Part shown: positions 55,452 to 64,000 of the stretch, one piece after another
How positions within the stretch are numbered: position 1 is the first letter of the stretch
Layout of the letters: each line of letters begins with the position of its first letter
NCBI GenBank assembly: GCA_038501195.1
Contig: JBBPUQ010000001.1
Span: 620,001-684,000, forward strand
Reading direction: 5' to 3'
Length of the DNA: 64,000 bases
From: Nemania diffusa
Taxonomy: Eukaryota; Ascomycota; Sordariomycetes; Xylariales; Xylariaceae
Position numbers and translations under genes: made by a program
Notes under the pieces: generated by a model
Database searches by the model: none
What the model was told of the DNA's origin: nothing
Seen by the model: only the letters and a program-made list of their open reading frames with translations

Positions 55452-57718
55452 ATGGACGGAGGCAACCCGAACGCAAATAGTGCTTCGTCGAAATGGGCAA
55501 TCTTGGTAGGCATTGATAGGTACTCTCAGTCTGAGCCTGCTCTCAACCTTAGAGGAGCTTGCAACGACGCCGTATTAGTATACCGTTTTCTCTCTTCCAA
55601 TTTAGGTGTCCCAGAGAGCAATATTCGCCTACATCTTGCCCGTGACCCTACTTTCTCTACCACAGCTCATGATCCCCCAAGCACAGCTGCGACATTTTGG
55701 AACTTCCGCGGCTCGTTAGAACATATCAGGTGTCAAGCTCGCGCTGGGGACTTCGTCCATATCCATTTCTCTGGGCATGGGGCACGGGCTGCTACGCTGC
55801 ACAAGGAAGATAAACCGGAGTCAGAAGAAGACGAGAGACTATGTTTTACAGACAATGAGATGACGGACGTTATGTTTGGAGAAATGCTGGATAATATGGC
55901 AGCAGCCCCATGTAATTTGACCATCCTCGTTACGCTCGACTGCTGTTTTTCTGGGGGAATGACGCGCCATGGAAGCTACTCAGCCGTTCGAAATAAGCCC
56001 TCGACCTCGTTGATGTCTCACTGTATGAACGAGTCAAACCAGAGGAGCGCCGCCCCTAAATCAAATCACTCTAGACACGCAAATCTGAAGAAAGGCTGGC
56101 TTTATCGTGACCGAGACTACAACGTCATTGCGGCATGCCAACCTCACGAGAAAGCTACGGAAGGGCCAGAAGCTGGTACTAGCAGCAGGATCCACGGGAT
56201 TTTGACATTCAATATGATATCCCAATTGAAGCTACTCGGCGATAAGCGGCCTTTCATAACGTACAATGTCTTTCAAGAGATTCTAGGAGCTGTTGTCAGG
56301 GCTACTTCCAACCATATTATTGAGCGGCAGCAGCCAATGCTTTTAGGGCCTCGGAATCGGTTTCTCTTTGAATCCTCTGTGTACGATGGGAATACTTGGG
56401 TTGCTTGCGTCAGAGATGTTAAACCCGACTTCCTTGTTATCAATATGGGCTCGGCATCCGGAGCCAAGATAGAAGATGTGTATTGCATCTCGGAACCAGA
56501 AAAGGCAAATTGCAATCCCTTGCCATCTTCAATTGACCACACGTACCTTCAGTTTTGCTAACTAGCTATTCCCTTAGGTATTAGATAACTCTCGGAAGTC
56601 CAAAGACAAAGCCGCCACGTCATCCAATTTTGTGTTAAGGGTTATCATCTTCACCGTTCGGGAATACGAATCCGACGCTTGGTTCTGCCCCGAGCCAGGT
56701 GGAAGCACAATGGACTATGCCAAACTTGTTAAACCCGGGTGGCTTGCAACCCACGTACAGAGATCGAAAGCAACCGAGGTACAGATAATTCAAAGTGACT
56801 TGGGTGTATCTGGTGCTATAGTCGACTCATTACGGCGGCAGTGGAAATCTTTTGATGACCCAGTTGTTCCTTTATGCTTGCGGTTTCCAGACGACCAAAT
56901 TGATGGCACGACAAAGGCCTCGGTCGGATTTTACGTACACATTTATGAGTGTGGAATAAGAATTAACGGCTCTGACGACAAACCTATCATGAACCTACCT
57001 ATCATCCCGACATTTCAGTAAGTGTTTCCTTCTTTCTCCCCTTTTTTGATTCAACAGACCTTTGATGCCCTTAAATACGTCAAAGGGAATATATCACCAT
57101 CTAGCTAGAACTAACTAGTAAACTCATTATAGAAATGAATCAACATCTGCATTAGATAATACTATTAGGACACTGATGCGCCTCCTACAGCATGTACAGT
57201 TGTATCATGAGGTCGAAACAATGAGGGGACCTCAATCCGTTTGCCACGCAAAACCATCATTCAAACTCAGCGTTACTGAATGTGAGCGACCTGACGAGCT
57301 CTCCGTGGTCTCTTCCTGGGAAGTTTCATTTCATAATTCTAGCACAAAGACGCTATTTCTCACTATTTTCAATCTCACCGGTCTCCACGGTATCCAACAG
57401 ATATTTCCGGCCGACGAGGGGAATGGGAAAGCAGTTGTACAAGGAGATTCCGTGAGCTGCATCATCGACATCAATGTGCCCGCAGCGCTACTCCAGCAGT
57501 ATACATCCGATCCCTCTTTTGAGATGAGAGATATCCTGAAGATGTTTATCACCACAGAGCACGTGAACCTGCGTCATCTCCAGTTGGATGACATAACAGA
57601 CAACTGGATAGCGAACCCTCGACATGCCAAGGCACGCCCTTCAATGGAGGAGACGAAGATTTCTTGGTGGGTAGAGGAAAAAGAGATCATTACTCAATCG
57701 AACTTTTCCAGAACATAA
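55452..57718 (+). CDS. Caspase-like (C14) protein (module B)
   Basis: Preferred model: join(55452..56504,56578..57017,57133..57718), 692 aa. The caspase fold (residues 10-300) shows WAILVGIDRYSQSE, LRGACNDAVLVYRFL, VHIHFSGHGA with His109 and LVTLDCCFSGG with Cys165. The C-terminal domain (LFLTIFNLTGLHGIQQIFPA, FEMRDILKMFITTEHVNLRH, ISWWVEEKEIITQ) is the DUF4384-like unit seen in module A. Intron 1 needs an unusual GC-AG border: donor AAG/GCAAAT at 56505, branch site GCTAAC, acceptor CCCTTAG, 73 nt. This keeps both DVYCISEPE and VLRVIIFTV, which align with DIYDIYPPE and VIRVVVQNV of the paralogue. GT-AG alternatives (56478-56577 or 56543-56639) lose one of these blocks; a frameshift is the other option. 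Intron 2 is ordinary. Confidence 0.8.
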
Positions 57719-58488
57719 TAGTAAAGTTAGCAATAGTTCCTGGGTTATCCACGCATCTTCAAATACAGGATCAACTAACTTATTCTCAAGTTTTGAGACT
57801 ACAGCATAGAATAAAATGCCGGTAACATGGTACTTATATATGTGTGATTGAGTACATGAGGACTATTGCATCCCCCACTACAGTACTCCTTAGATTGGGG
57901 AGGCTTATCTGTAAGGATGATTATTTAATTGATGGGATAAGTACGTGGTCTAACATACCTTAGGCTACACAAGCCCCCCCAAAGTATGCGCTTTACCTAT
58001 ATGATTGATTAAAGCCGTATGCCAATGAATCCATCATCGCGCAACACACTCGTTCCGAGGAGACAGGCGTGTCGCCGCTAAATTGGTCGCTGCGAAGATA
58101 GGATCTTTTGTCGTGTCTGTGGCTTCCCCCCGCTATCACTAGGTAGGTACCACCACCACCACTATCGCCGCTACCTATAGGCCTGTCGTCAACGCTCGCC
58201 CGCCAAAGCTTGCACGGCAACAGGCTTAATCTACACCCCCACCATCTCCACCATCATAACGAGTACATGCCAGATGATAAAGTGATCAGAGCCCTTAGGG
58301 ACCTAGAAGGCCAGGAATCAATTATTTCTATCGAGTGCTATTATTGGGCTCTATACTAGTCTAGAGCCCTTTTACTCGCTTCTTCCTAGCTACAACTCTC
58401 CTATTCACTCCGGTTATCTCCCACCTACCATCCCTCCCGCCCTTATCCCTTCCCCTATCTCCCACCACCCCTACTCCCTTCACGATCC
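57719..58488. other. Convergent intergenic region
   Basis: 770 bp between the stops of C14 B and the 1329-aa gene. A short CACCAC run (about 58150-58160) follows TAGGTAGGTACC (58141-58152). No gene is supported. Confidence 0.4.
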
Positions 58489-61400
58489 CTACACCTTCTC
58501 TTCCCCATCCTCATCCCAACTACAAATATCCCCCCAAGTCCTCTCATTCCTGCTCTTCCATCTCCGCCACATATCCCTGCACGGCGCCTGTCCAGCACCC
58601 GTCCCACCCTGCCGTCCCCAGCCCTCCATGACTGCCCGCAGGCGTCTCACCATCTCCCCGACGCGAACCTTCGCCTCCGTGCGGTCCTTCTTCTCCACAG
58701 GCCTCCGCAGCGCGCCCTGCTTAGCCGTCACGCTATCGACGAATTTGAGCGCCACCCCGACCTTGACGAGCTCTATGGTGGCCGGGAGGCCGGGGCCGAG
58801 CTCGCCGACGTGCACCGCGACGCAGAGGCGGTGGATGGTGGCCGTGTACAGCGCGTCGAGGGTCGTGTACGCGTCGTCGACGAGCGTGGGCCAGAGGAGC
58901 ACGTCGCCCTCGGCGCTGTCTAGGAACGATAAGAGAGAGCGGTCGAGCGCGGTGGCGAGGTGGCGGAAGTCTACGTCTATCTGCGTGGCGCGCGGGTCCG
59001 GGAACGGGAGACACCAGAGGCGGAGCGGGAATGTCGACGGCAGCACAGCGCTGTCCCGGCCCGTCGTCTTCTGCTGCACGAGCGTGACGAGCCTCTGGGC
59101 GAGGGCGAGAGTCGCCTCGCGCCAGTGTGTCCATGCTTTCTCCATGTCCTTATCGTAGTGTTTGCGGTCTTGTCGTGAAAAGTCCGGACATTGCATACGT
59201 GCAGGCCCCAGGCTGGTCACGAGGTGGGACCACTGCTCTATACGGTCCTCATATTCGTCCAGCAGCACCGAAGCCTGACTGACGACCACACCCATGATAT
59301 CGGTGTTCGGTGAAGCCTTTTCAATCGGCGCGACCATCAAATTGAGCAGGGAGTGGATTTCCACGTTCCAAGATCGGTACTGCCCTTGCTTTCCGAAGAT
59401 GGAAAGCCAATGGTTTACACTAGCATCGTTGCGCAAAGCCGTGTCGCTTTTGAGTGCCTTATTGAAGTCTTCGATGGCCGTTGGTACTCTCAGGTGCAGT
59501 AGCACGAATTGGTTGTATTCATCAAGAACCGCGGGAGGCACAAGATGACCTTGGTAGTTCAACATATAACGCCAGATGTGCGGCGCGATAGGTACCCGTG
59601 GCAAAATATTTGCGTTCAGGAATGGCCTGTGTTTGGCAAGGAACAGAGAAAACCACCTGTGGTGCTGCTCCTGTGAGTGCTGTAGGGTTGGTAGTACTAG
59701 ACGTGAGAATAGTTCGCCCCGAAGTGTTTTGAGGTTTGCGAATTGTTTCCCTGCAGTCACGCTTAATACCATCTCAAAAAGCGGCGGAATATTCAAGTTG
59801 TCGGGCGTTGCGGGTACGGTCATCTTTTCTTTTGCTTCTGCCCAATCTATTTCGGCAACTGGCCGGCGCTCGTTTAGATTGCCTGCGATAGATATGACAC
59901 TATCCAGTGTGCTGAGAATTTTCTCGACCATTGGGTTAGACCTCTGTTGGTCGCCAGCCTCACCTAAAATAGCGTTCAGTGTGCTGAATAGACTCTCCAG
60001 GGTAGCTAGTCGAATATCAATATGTGTTGCTGACTTGAACAGCTCAATGAGAACCTCGATTGCAGAGTCGGGTGAAATGAAGTCGGCATCGTTGAGAAGT
60101 TGTGCCAAATACTTGACTGTCGACACCTTGATTATAGACCGTGGCGGCGCGCTTTTTCGAGGCTCTTCCTCGCCCACCTTTACATACGACTGTTCCTCTA
60201 GCTTCTCTCCGATGGCGGCAGCAAAAGACAAGAGCATGGTCTTGGCAGCTTCAGCTGGGAGATCTCTCATATACCCGATGGAAAGAAATTGTCTATGCCA
60301 GCTACTAGCTTCCGGGTGTTCGATGATTACCCGTCGTATCAGGTCCTGGGCAAGCATGGGGGTATCGCTATAGGCAAGTTTTGTCAAAACTTGATAAGTT
60401 AATTGCTCCATGGTAGCGGAAATAGTTTCTTGGTCCTTGTTGAGGTCTTTTTTCTTTCCCCATCTAGCAGCGGAGTCTAGCAACGTCTCTACGGCAGCAA
60501 TGAGAGAAGGGCCCGAAAACCCCATCAGTAGATCGCGCATAGGCCTGCTTACTTGGGACAGAAAGTCGGAACCAATGCTAGTTACTAAGTCTTCGGTTCC
60601 TTCCCAGATGATATGGAACATATCAAGCTCTGTTTCATGGGGCTGAAGTTGGAACTTTTTGGCGTGATAAACTCGTTGGGTATATACGTCAGTGTAAAGA
60701 GACTGTGACGCTGCCCAGTGTGTCTGCTTATACGAGGGTTCTTTCATGGCCATTCGCTTCGCTTCATTGAAGCTTTCCAAGATCTTGTTTGCTACTTTGA
60801 GACGCTCTTTGATTGTGCTCAGTGCCGTGTCCTCTCCTGGTAATAGGTCAAACCCCGAGAGCAGAGTCACGCCCTCCGAAGTAAGTATGGAATCGTGCGC
60901 AAAAATCAACTGCGCCGCGACGGGGTCACGAATGTAACGTTGCTGCCACAATACCGTTTCAGCGTAGACTTCTAGGTCGCCTGTTGCTATGGCGTAATGT
61001 GCAGAAGCCTTTGCGAGAAGCGCCCGTCCCTCTTGCTCGCGCGAAGTAGCAGCCTTCTTTCGGAGCTGGTCAACCTCTTCTCGGGCTCTTTTTTGATCAT
61101 CAGAATCGGCCCGATGGTGTACAGTTAAGAGAAGATCAACGTTGAAGTTCTGTCGTGGTACGCTGCGCATAGAGTAAATAGATCTATAGCCACTAGGGGC
61201 TTGTAGGAAGCTAAAATTAGGATTAGACTTATAGAAGCGGCTTAGTAGCAGTACCGCATGTTCTCTTTCAAGCTTGCCAAACACCTCAAAGGACCATTCT
61301 TGATTCGCAAGAGATTTGAAGTCGGATGATGTCTCGATATCGATGCCTTTTTGTGGAACATGTTGGCAATATAGACGCAGCAAACGCCATCTCAGTTCAG

Positions 61401-62478
61401 AACTGAGTTTCGCAGAGATGCCGCTGATTGTTCCTAAATAACCTTCGCTGATCCTTTTCGCAGATCCTCCAAGTCCCTCGCGAAGGCCTTGAACCAGTAA
61501 GTGCTCGTACTGATTAGGATCATCCTTCCACCGACTCGTAATGACGGGCAAGACAGCCTTAGATCCACGTAGCCCTAGCTGTAAGGCTTTGGATAATAGT
61601 TCCTCGTACATCTGGGGATTCCTCTTCCATAGAGTGACGATGGCGGTCCACAGGACGCCTGCGTCGCTCGAGTGCTTGAAGTCCGGCTTTAGCTCTATCA
61701 CCTCCAATCCCAACTTGATGAGAAAGGTCTTATCGGCCGAGCGGCTCCTCCTTGTGAGTCGACGGTAAACAGACATCCACACTTCCAGTTCAGATACGTC
61801 ACTCGGCCAGCGTTGGGCGGTACATTTAAGAGTGAGGCGGGCCTGCAGCAGCTCAAGCGCGAACTGCATAGATGCCGACATATTCGGTTGAGTGCCCGGG
61901 TAGGGGGGTTCTCTGAAGACAAACTCTTTGAAGCATAGGCGCATCTCGGGCAAGGAAAGCCGTGGGCCTTCGTGAATTAAGTAGTTGGCCAGGCGTCTCT
62001 TGAGCATCTCATCGTGGGAAAATAGCAGTTTCGCAAGGTCGAGTGCTTGGAAAAGGGGGTTCGACTTGTCTTGTGCTTCGAGGACACGTTCAACAAAATT
62101 GCTCGAGCATCCGCGTAGCATACGGCCATAGAACTTCTGAAGCGGGCGTTTGTCACTGGTGCGTAGCTTTGTCGATAGGTAGTGCTGAGGCAAAAGGGCC
62201 ATGACTAGCTCTTGCACGGCTCTCTCCCTATCGCTTGACTTCTTGCCTCTACGGTTAGATGCTTGGATGACGCCGCAAAAGGTCTTGACTTCTTTGACCG
62301 AGGCTAAGGATAGCAGATAGAGTATACCAGCTGTGCCTCCGCCATCCTCCCAACTTTGTTTCCACTTGGCTGGGTCCATGATGGACTTGCCGAAGTTTTT
62401 AATTGCCAGCAATCGTTCCTGAGTATTGAAATCATCATGCCACGTCTGTGCCCAGCCAACGAATTGGGGGCGTTCCAT
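58489..62478 (-). CDS. Large uncharacterised helical protein (1329 aa)
   Basis: Single exon, 1329 aa from ATG 62478 (MERPQFVGW); the frame is open 17 codons further but without an ATG. I do not recognise a named domain. The whole length is predicted helical by eye, with heptad-like leucines, charged linkers (SDDQKRAREEVDQLRKKAA, about 480-500) and no membrane segment or signal peptide, like a HEAT/ARM-type or scaffold repeat protein. Long uninterrupted coding with good third-position bias, especially GC-rich over the last 250 codons, makes it a real gene. It is probably one of the large conserved hypothetical proteins of ascomycetes. It marks the return to normal gene density after the accessory region. 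An antisense frame at 58628-59158 is a shadow of the GC-rich 3' end. Confidence 0.8.
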   Translation of the reverse strand: MERPQFVGWAQTWHDDFNTQERLLAIKNFGKSIMDPAKWKQSWEDGGGTAGILYLLSLASVKEVKTFCGVIQASNRRGKKSSDRERAVQELVMALLPQHYLSTKLRTSDKRPLQKFYGRMLRGCSSNFVERVLEAQDKSNPLFQALDLAKLLFSHDEMLKRRLANYLIHEGPRLSLPEMRLCFKEFVFREPPYPGTQPNMSASMQFALELLQARLTLKCTAQRWPSDVSELEVWMSVYRRLTRRSRSADKTFLIKLGLEVIELKPDFKHSSDAGVLWTAIVTLWKRNPQMYEELLSKALQLGLRGSKAVLPVITSRWKDDPNQYEHLLVQGLREGLGGSAKRISEGYLGTISGISAKLSSELRWRLLRLYCQHVPQKGIDIETSSDFKSLANQEWSFEVFGKLEREHAVLLLSRFYKSNPNFSFLQAPSGYRSIYSMRSVPRQNFNVDLLLTVHHRADSDDQKRAREEVDQLRKKAATSREQEGRALLAKASAHYAIATGDLEVYAETVLWQQRYIRDPVAAQLIFAHDSILTSEGVTLLSGFDLLPGEDTALSTIKERLKVANKILESFNEAKRMAMKEPSYKQTHWAASQSLYTDVYTQRVYHAKKFQLQPHETELDMFHIIWEGTEDLVTSIGSDFLSQVSRPMRDLLMGFSGPSLIAAVETLLDSAARWGKKKDLNKDQETISATMEQLTYQVLTKLAYSDTPMLAQDLIRRVIIEHPEASSWHRQFLSIGYMRDLPAEAAKTMLLSFAAAIGEKLEEQSYVKVGEEEPRKSAPPRSIIKVSTVKYLAQLLNDADFISPDSAIEVLIELFKSATHIDIRLATLESLFSTLNAILGEAGDQQRSNPMVEKILSTLDSVISIAGNLNERRPVAEIDWAEAKEKMTVPATPDNLNIPPLFEMVLSVTAGKQFANLKTLRGELFSRLVLPTLQHSQEQHHRWFSLFLAKHRPFLNANILPRVPIAPHIWRYMLNYQGHLVPPAVLDEYNQFVLLHLRVPTAIEDFNKALKSDTALRNDASVNHWLSIFGKQGQYRSWNVEIHSLLNLMVAPIEKASPNTDIMGVVVSQASVLLDEYEDRIEQWSHLVTSLGPARMQCPDFSRQDRKHYDKDMEKAWTHWREATLALAQRLVTLVQQKTTGRDSAVLPSTFPLRLWCLPFPDPRATQIDVDFRHLATALDRSLLSFLDSAEGDVLLWPTLVDDAYTTLDALYTATIHRLCVAVHVGELGPGLPATIELVKVGVALKFVDSVTAKQGALRRPVEKKDRTEAKVRVGEMVRRLRAVMEGWGRQGGTGAGQAPCRDMWRRWKSRNERTWGDICSWDEDGEEKV

Positions 62479-64000
62479 GTTGGCGCTCTTGACGGTAATA
62501 ACGATGTGGTTTAGTCGAGAGATGAGCAATCGATGATGAGGTTGAGATGAGTAGAGAGCTCACCTACATCTACTCTGCACCGCCTTTCATATATATAGCA
62601 CTAGAAGCCATCGCTTCTCCATTAATTTCCAGTTCCGGTTGAGTCATCGCCGGAGCCAAGCCTGCAACAAGTACCAACATTTCAGCCGTACGTCAAATTT
62701 CAAACAACTGGATAACAGCATTGGTATTAAAACTAAACTTGCAACGATTGATTAAGCTATAATTATTATTTCTAGTAGATAGTGTTTATAGCAAGTCTGA
62801 AAAATGGTATGCGTATAATGTAGGTGGGTTAGAGATGAGATGGAAGAGGAGATCGAGGAATTGTATAATTATAGGTTAGCGTGTTTGTTGATGGCGCATC
62901 GTCACGCCGAGCTGTGCGCTAATGCCGTATTATTACTTTAAAACGTAGATGCTTCCGCAGTGCCGGTTTCACTCTACATCGATTATAACGATAAAGCGGT
63001 CTCAGTATACCTATCACGGGGAGTGCGACAAACTTGGCTTAGCGCTATCGCTGCTTATGATCTAAGGGGCTACAGGGAAACAGTCCTCCAACCCCGTCCT
63101 GCCAGACAACTCCTCAACGCTTTCTACTGCCTATCTAGCAGCTTCCGAGGTGGTGGCATGTAGCCTCTCGTTAACAATGTGATCCTATAGCGAAGCTGTG
63201 CTAGTCAGGAGATCTGCTGCACTTTCAGTGTATTATCCTAATTAGCGGGCTTCGTTTATTGTCAACAGCTGCAGTCTAAGCCGACTAGCCAGCCTTTGCG
63301 GTCGTTATTGTCGAAGCACGTCAAACTTAACTGTCTTATATTTCATATTGATCTGAAGTTGTGTCACTTTAAACTTAGCTCACTTATTAAATTCTTTAGT
63401 TATGTTAACTAGCAATTGTACTAAATAGGAATATATGCGGTGCACCGATCCTTCTATTACCCGTCTAGTAATAGTAGGGTGCTCGGGTAAATAATAGCCA
63501 TCTTCTTATAACTACGGACGATATAGATAGGAGGGACTTGAGTTATTTCTTTGAAGGCAACAGATGCGTTAATAGGCTGAATAATTATCTCGTGGCGGTC
63601 GTTAGGAAGTACCCCACACATACTTAAGTCGAGGGGTTGATTCCAAGAAGTGGCTGTGTGCTTGCATTTCTAAGTGAAGTAAAAGAAAACTAAGAGCGAA
63701 CTACATAGGAGATTAACCTCAAAATATAGCCTTCCCTTCCTTTAAGTTCTCTTGTTACGTCCGCCCCTTTTGCGATCTTGCATCCTTGTGGGCGTCCTAT
63801 TGCCCACCGTGCCCGGCCATGCCTTGAATTCGTATGTTGACCTTCCCAAAAAGCCTCTGCTTCGTTAGTTCGTAGTACATAGGCTGAGACATAGTGTTAT
63901 TAGTTTTATTAAGTATATCGCTCATTTTTTAACTTTAGCTATTAAAACCTAGATAGGATGTTTATCAAAATCAAGCTGGCCACTCCTACCGGAGAAACCA
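62479..64000. other. Terminal 1.5 kb without supported gene
   Basis: It starts with the promoter of the 1329-aa gene (TATATATAG at about 62591-62599). A 67-codon frame at 62960-63163 has no motif. The rest is AT-rich with no recognisable gene, RNA or repeat. Confidence 0.45.

Noticed and set aside
43911..58488. Search for a gasdermin-like or HeLo/HET-S executioner gene beside the proteases
   Set aside because: No frame of suitable size or pattern was found between or around the four protease genes; the effector may be elsewhere, or the proteases act on other targets.
1..64000. CRISPR arrays, tRNA and rRNA genes
   Set aside because: No regularly spaced repeats, and no convincing tRNA cloverleaf or rRNA sequence seen on either strand. 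A tRNAscan or Infernal run would be decisive.

Overview
This 64 kb window reads as nuclear DNA of a filamentous ascomycete (Pezizomycotina, most likely a Sordariomycete). The reasons are the short GT-AG introns (about 48-140 nt) with CTAAC-type branch points, the fungal orthologues present (LEA1, PSF2, TOA2, an LSH/DDM1-type remodeller, a GEF1-type CLC channel, xylose reductase), the fungus-restricted DUF6594 family, and C-to-T/G-to-A decay of a repeat as expected from repeat-induced point mutation (RIP). Gene models were assembled by hand from open frames and splice signals. Where a gene has introns, start and end are the outer limits and the exon joins are in the evidence.

Layout. From 1 to 2.7 kb no gene is supported. 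From 2.7 to 21.7 kb lies a compact, mostly housekeeping block: RING protein (-), LEA1 (+), Dpb3-like histone-fold protein (-), CLC chloride channel (+), TMEM42/EamA-like membrane protein (+), TFIIA gamma TOA2 (-), LSH/DDM1-type remodeller (+), a 259-aa membrane protein (+), GINS subunit PSF2 (-) and xylose reductase (+). From 21.7 to 58.4 kb lies a gene-sparse accessory region. It holds an orphan C2H2-like protein, an NB-ARC/TPR NOD-like receptor with an in-frame stop in its N-terminal part, a second aldo-keto reductase, a 99-aa spliced protein with a probable SH3/Tudor-like barrel, a DUF6594 membrane protein, a roughly 6.4 kb island of nearly pure A+T, and two TPR-CHAT plus caspase-like (C14) gene pairs. 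A 1329-aa uncharacterised single-exon protein (58.5-62.5 kb) and an empty tail close the window.

How the genes may work together. The striking part is 44.5-57.7 kb: two TPR-CHAT proteases and two C14 caspase-like proteins, all with intact His/Cys dyads, forming two paralogous modules (A: 44.5-50.4 kb; B: 51.6-57.7 kb). The two C14 proteins also share a C-terminal domain resembling DUF4384. About 13 kb away, across the A+T island, sits the NLR. Together these look like a fungal innate-immunity or regulated-cell-death locus in which TPR-CHAT proteases might act with caspase-like partners. The pairing, domains and catalytic residues are read from the sequence. The immune and cascade role is inference. 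No gasdermin-like or HeLo/HET-S-type executioner was recognised in the window.

The A+T island starts and ends in a 9-bp inverted repeat flanked by TA dinucleotides and contains a gap-free 115-bp direct repeat whose copies differ only by transitions. It is best explained as a heavily RIP-mutated transposon or repeat.
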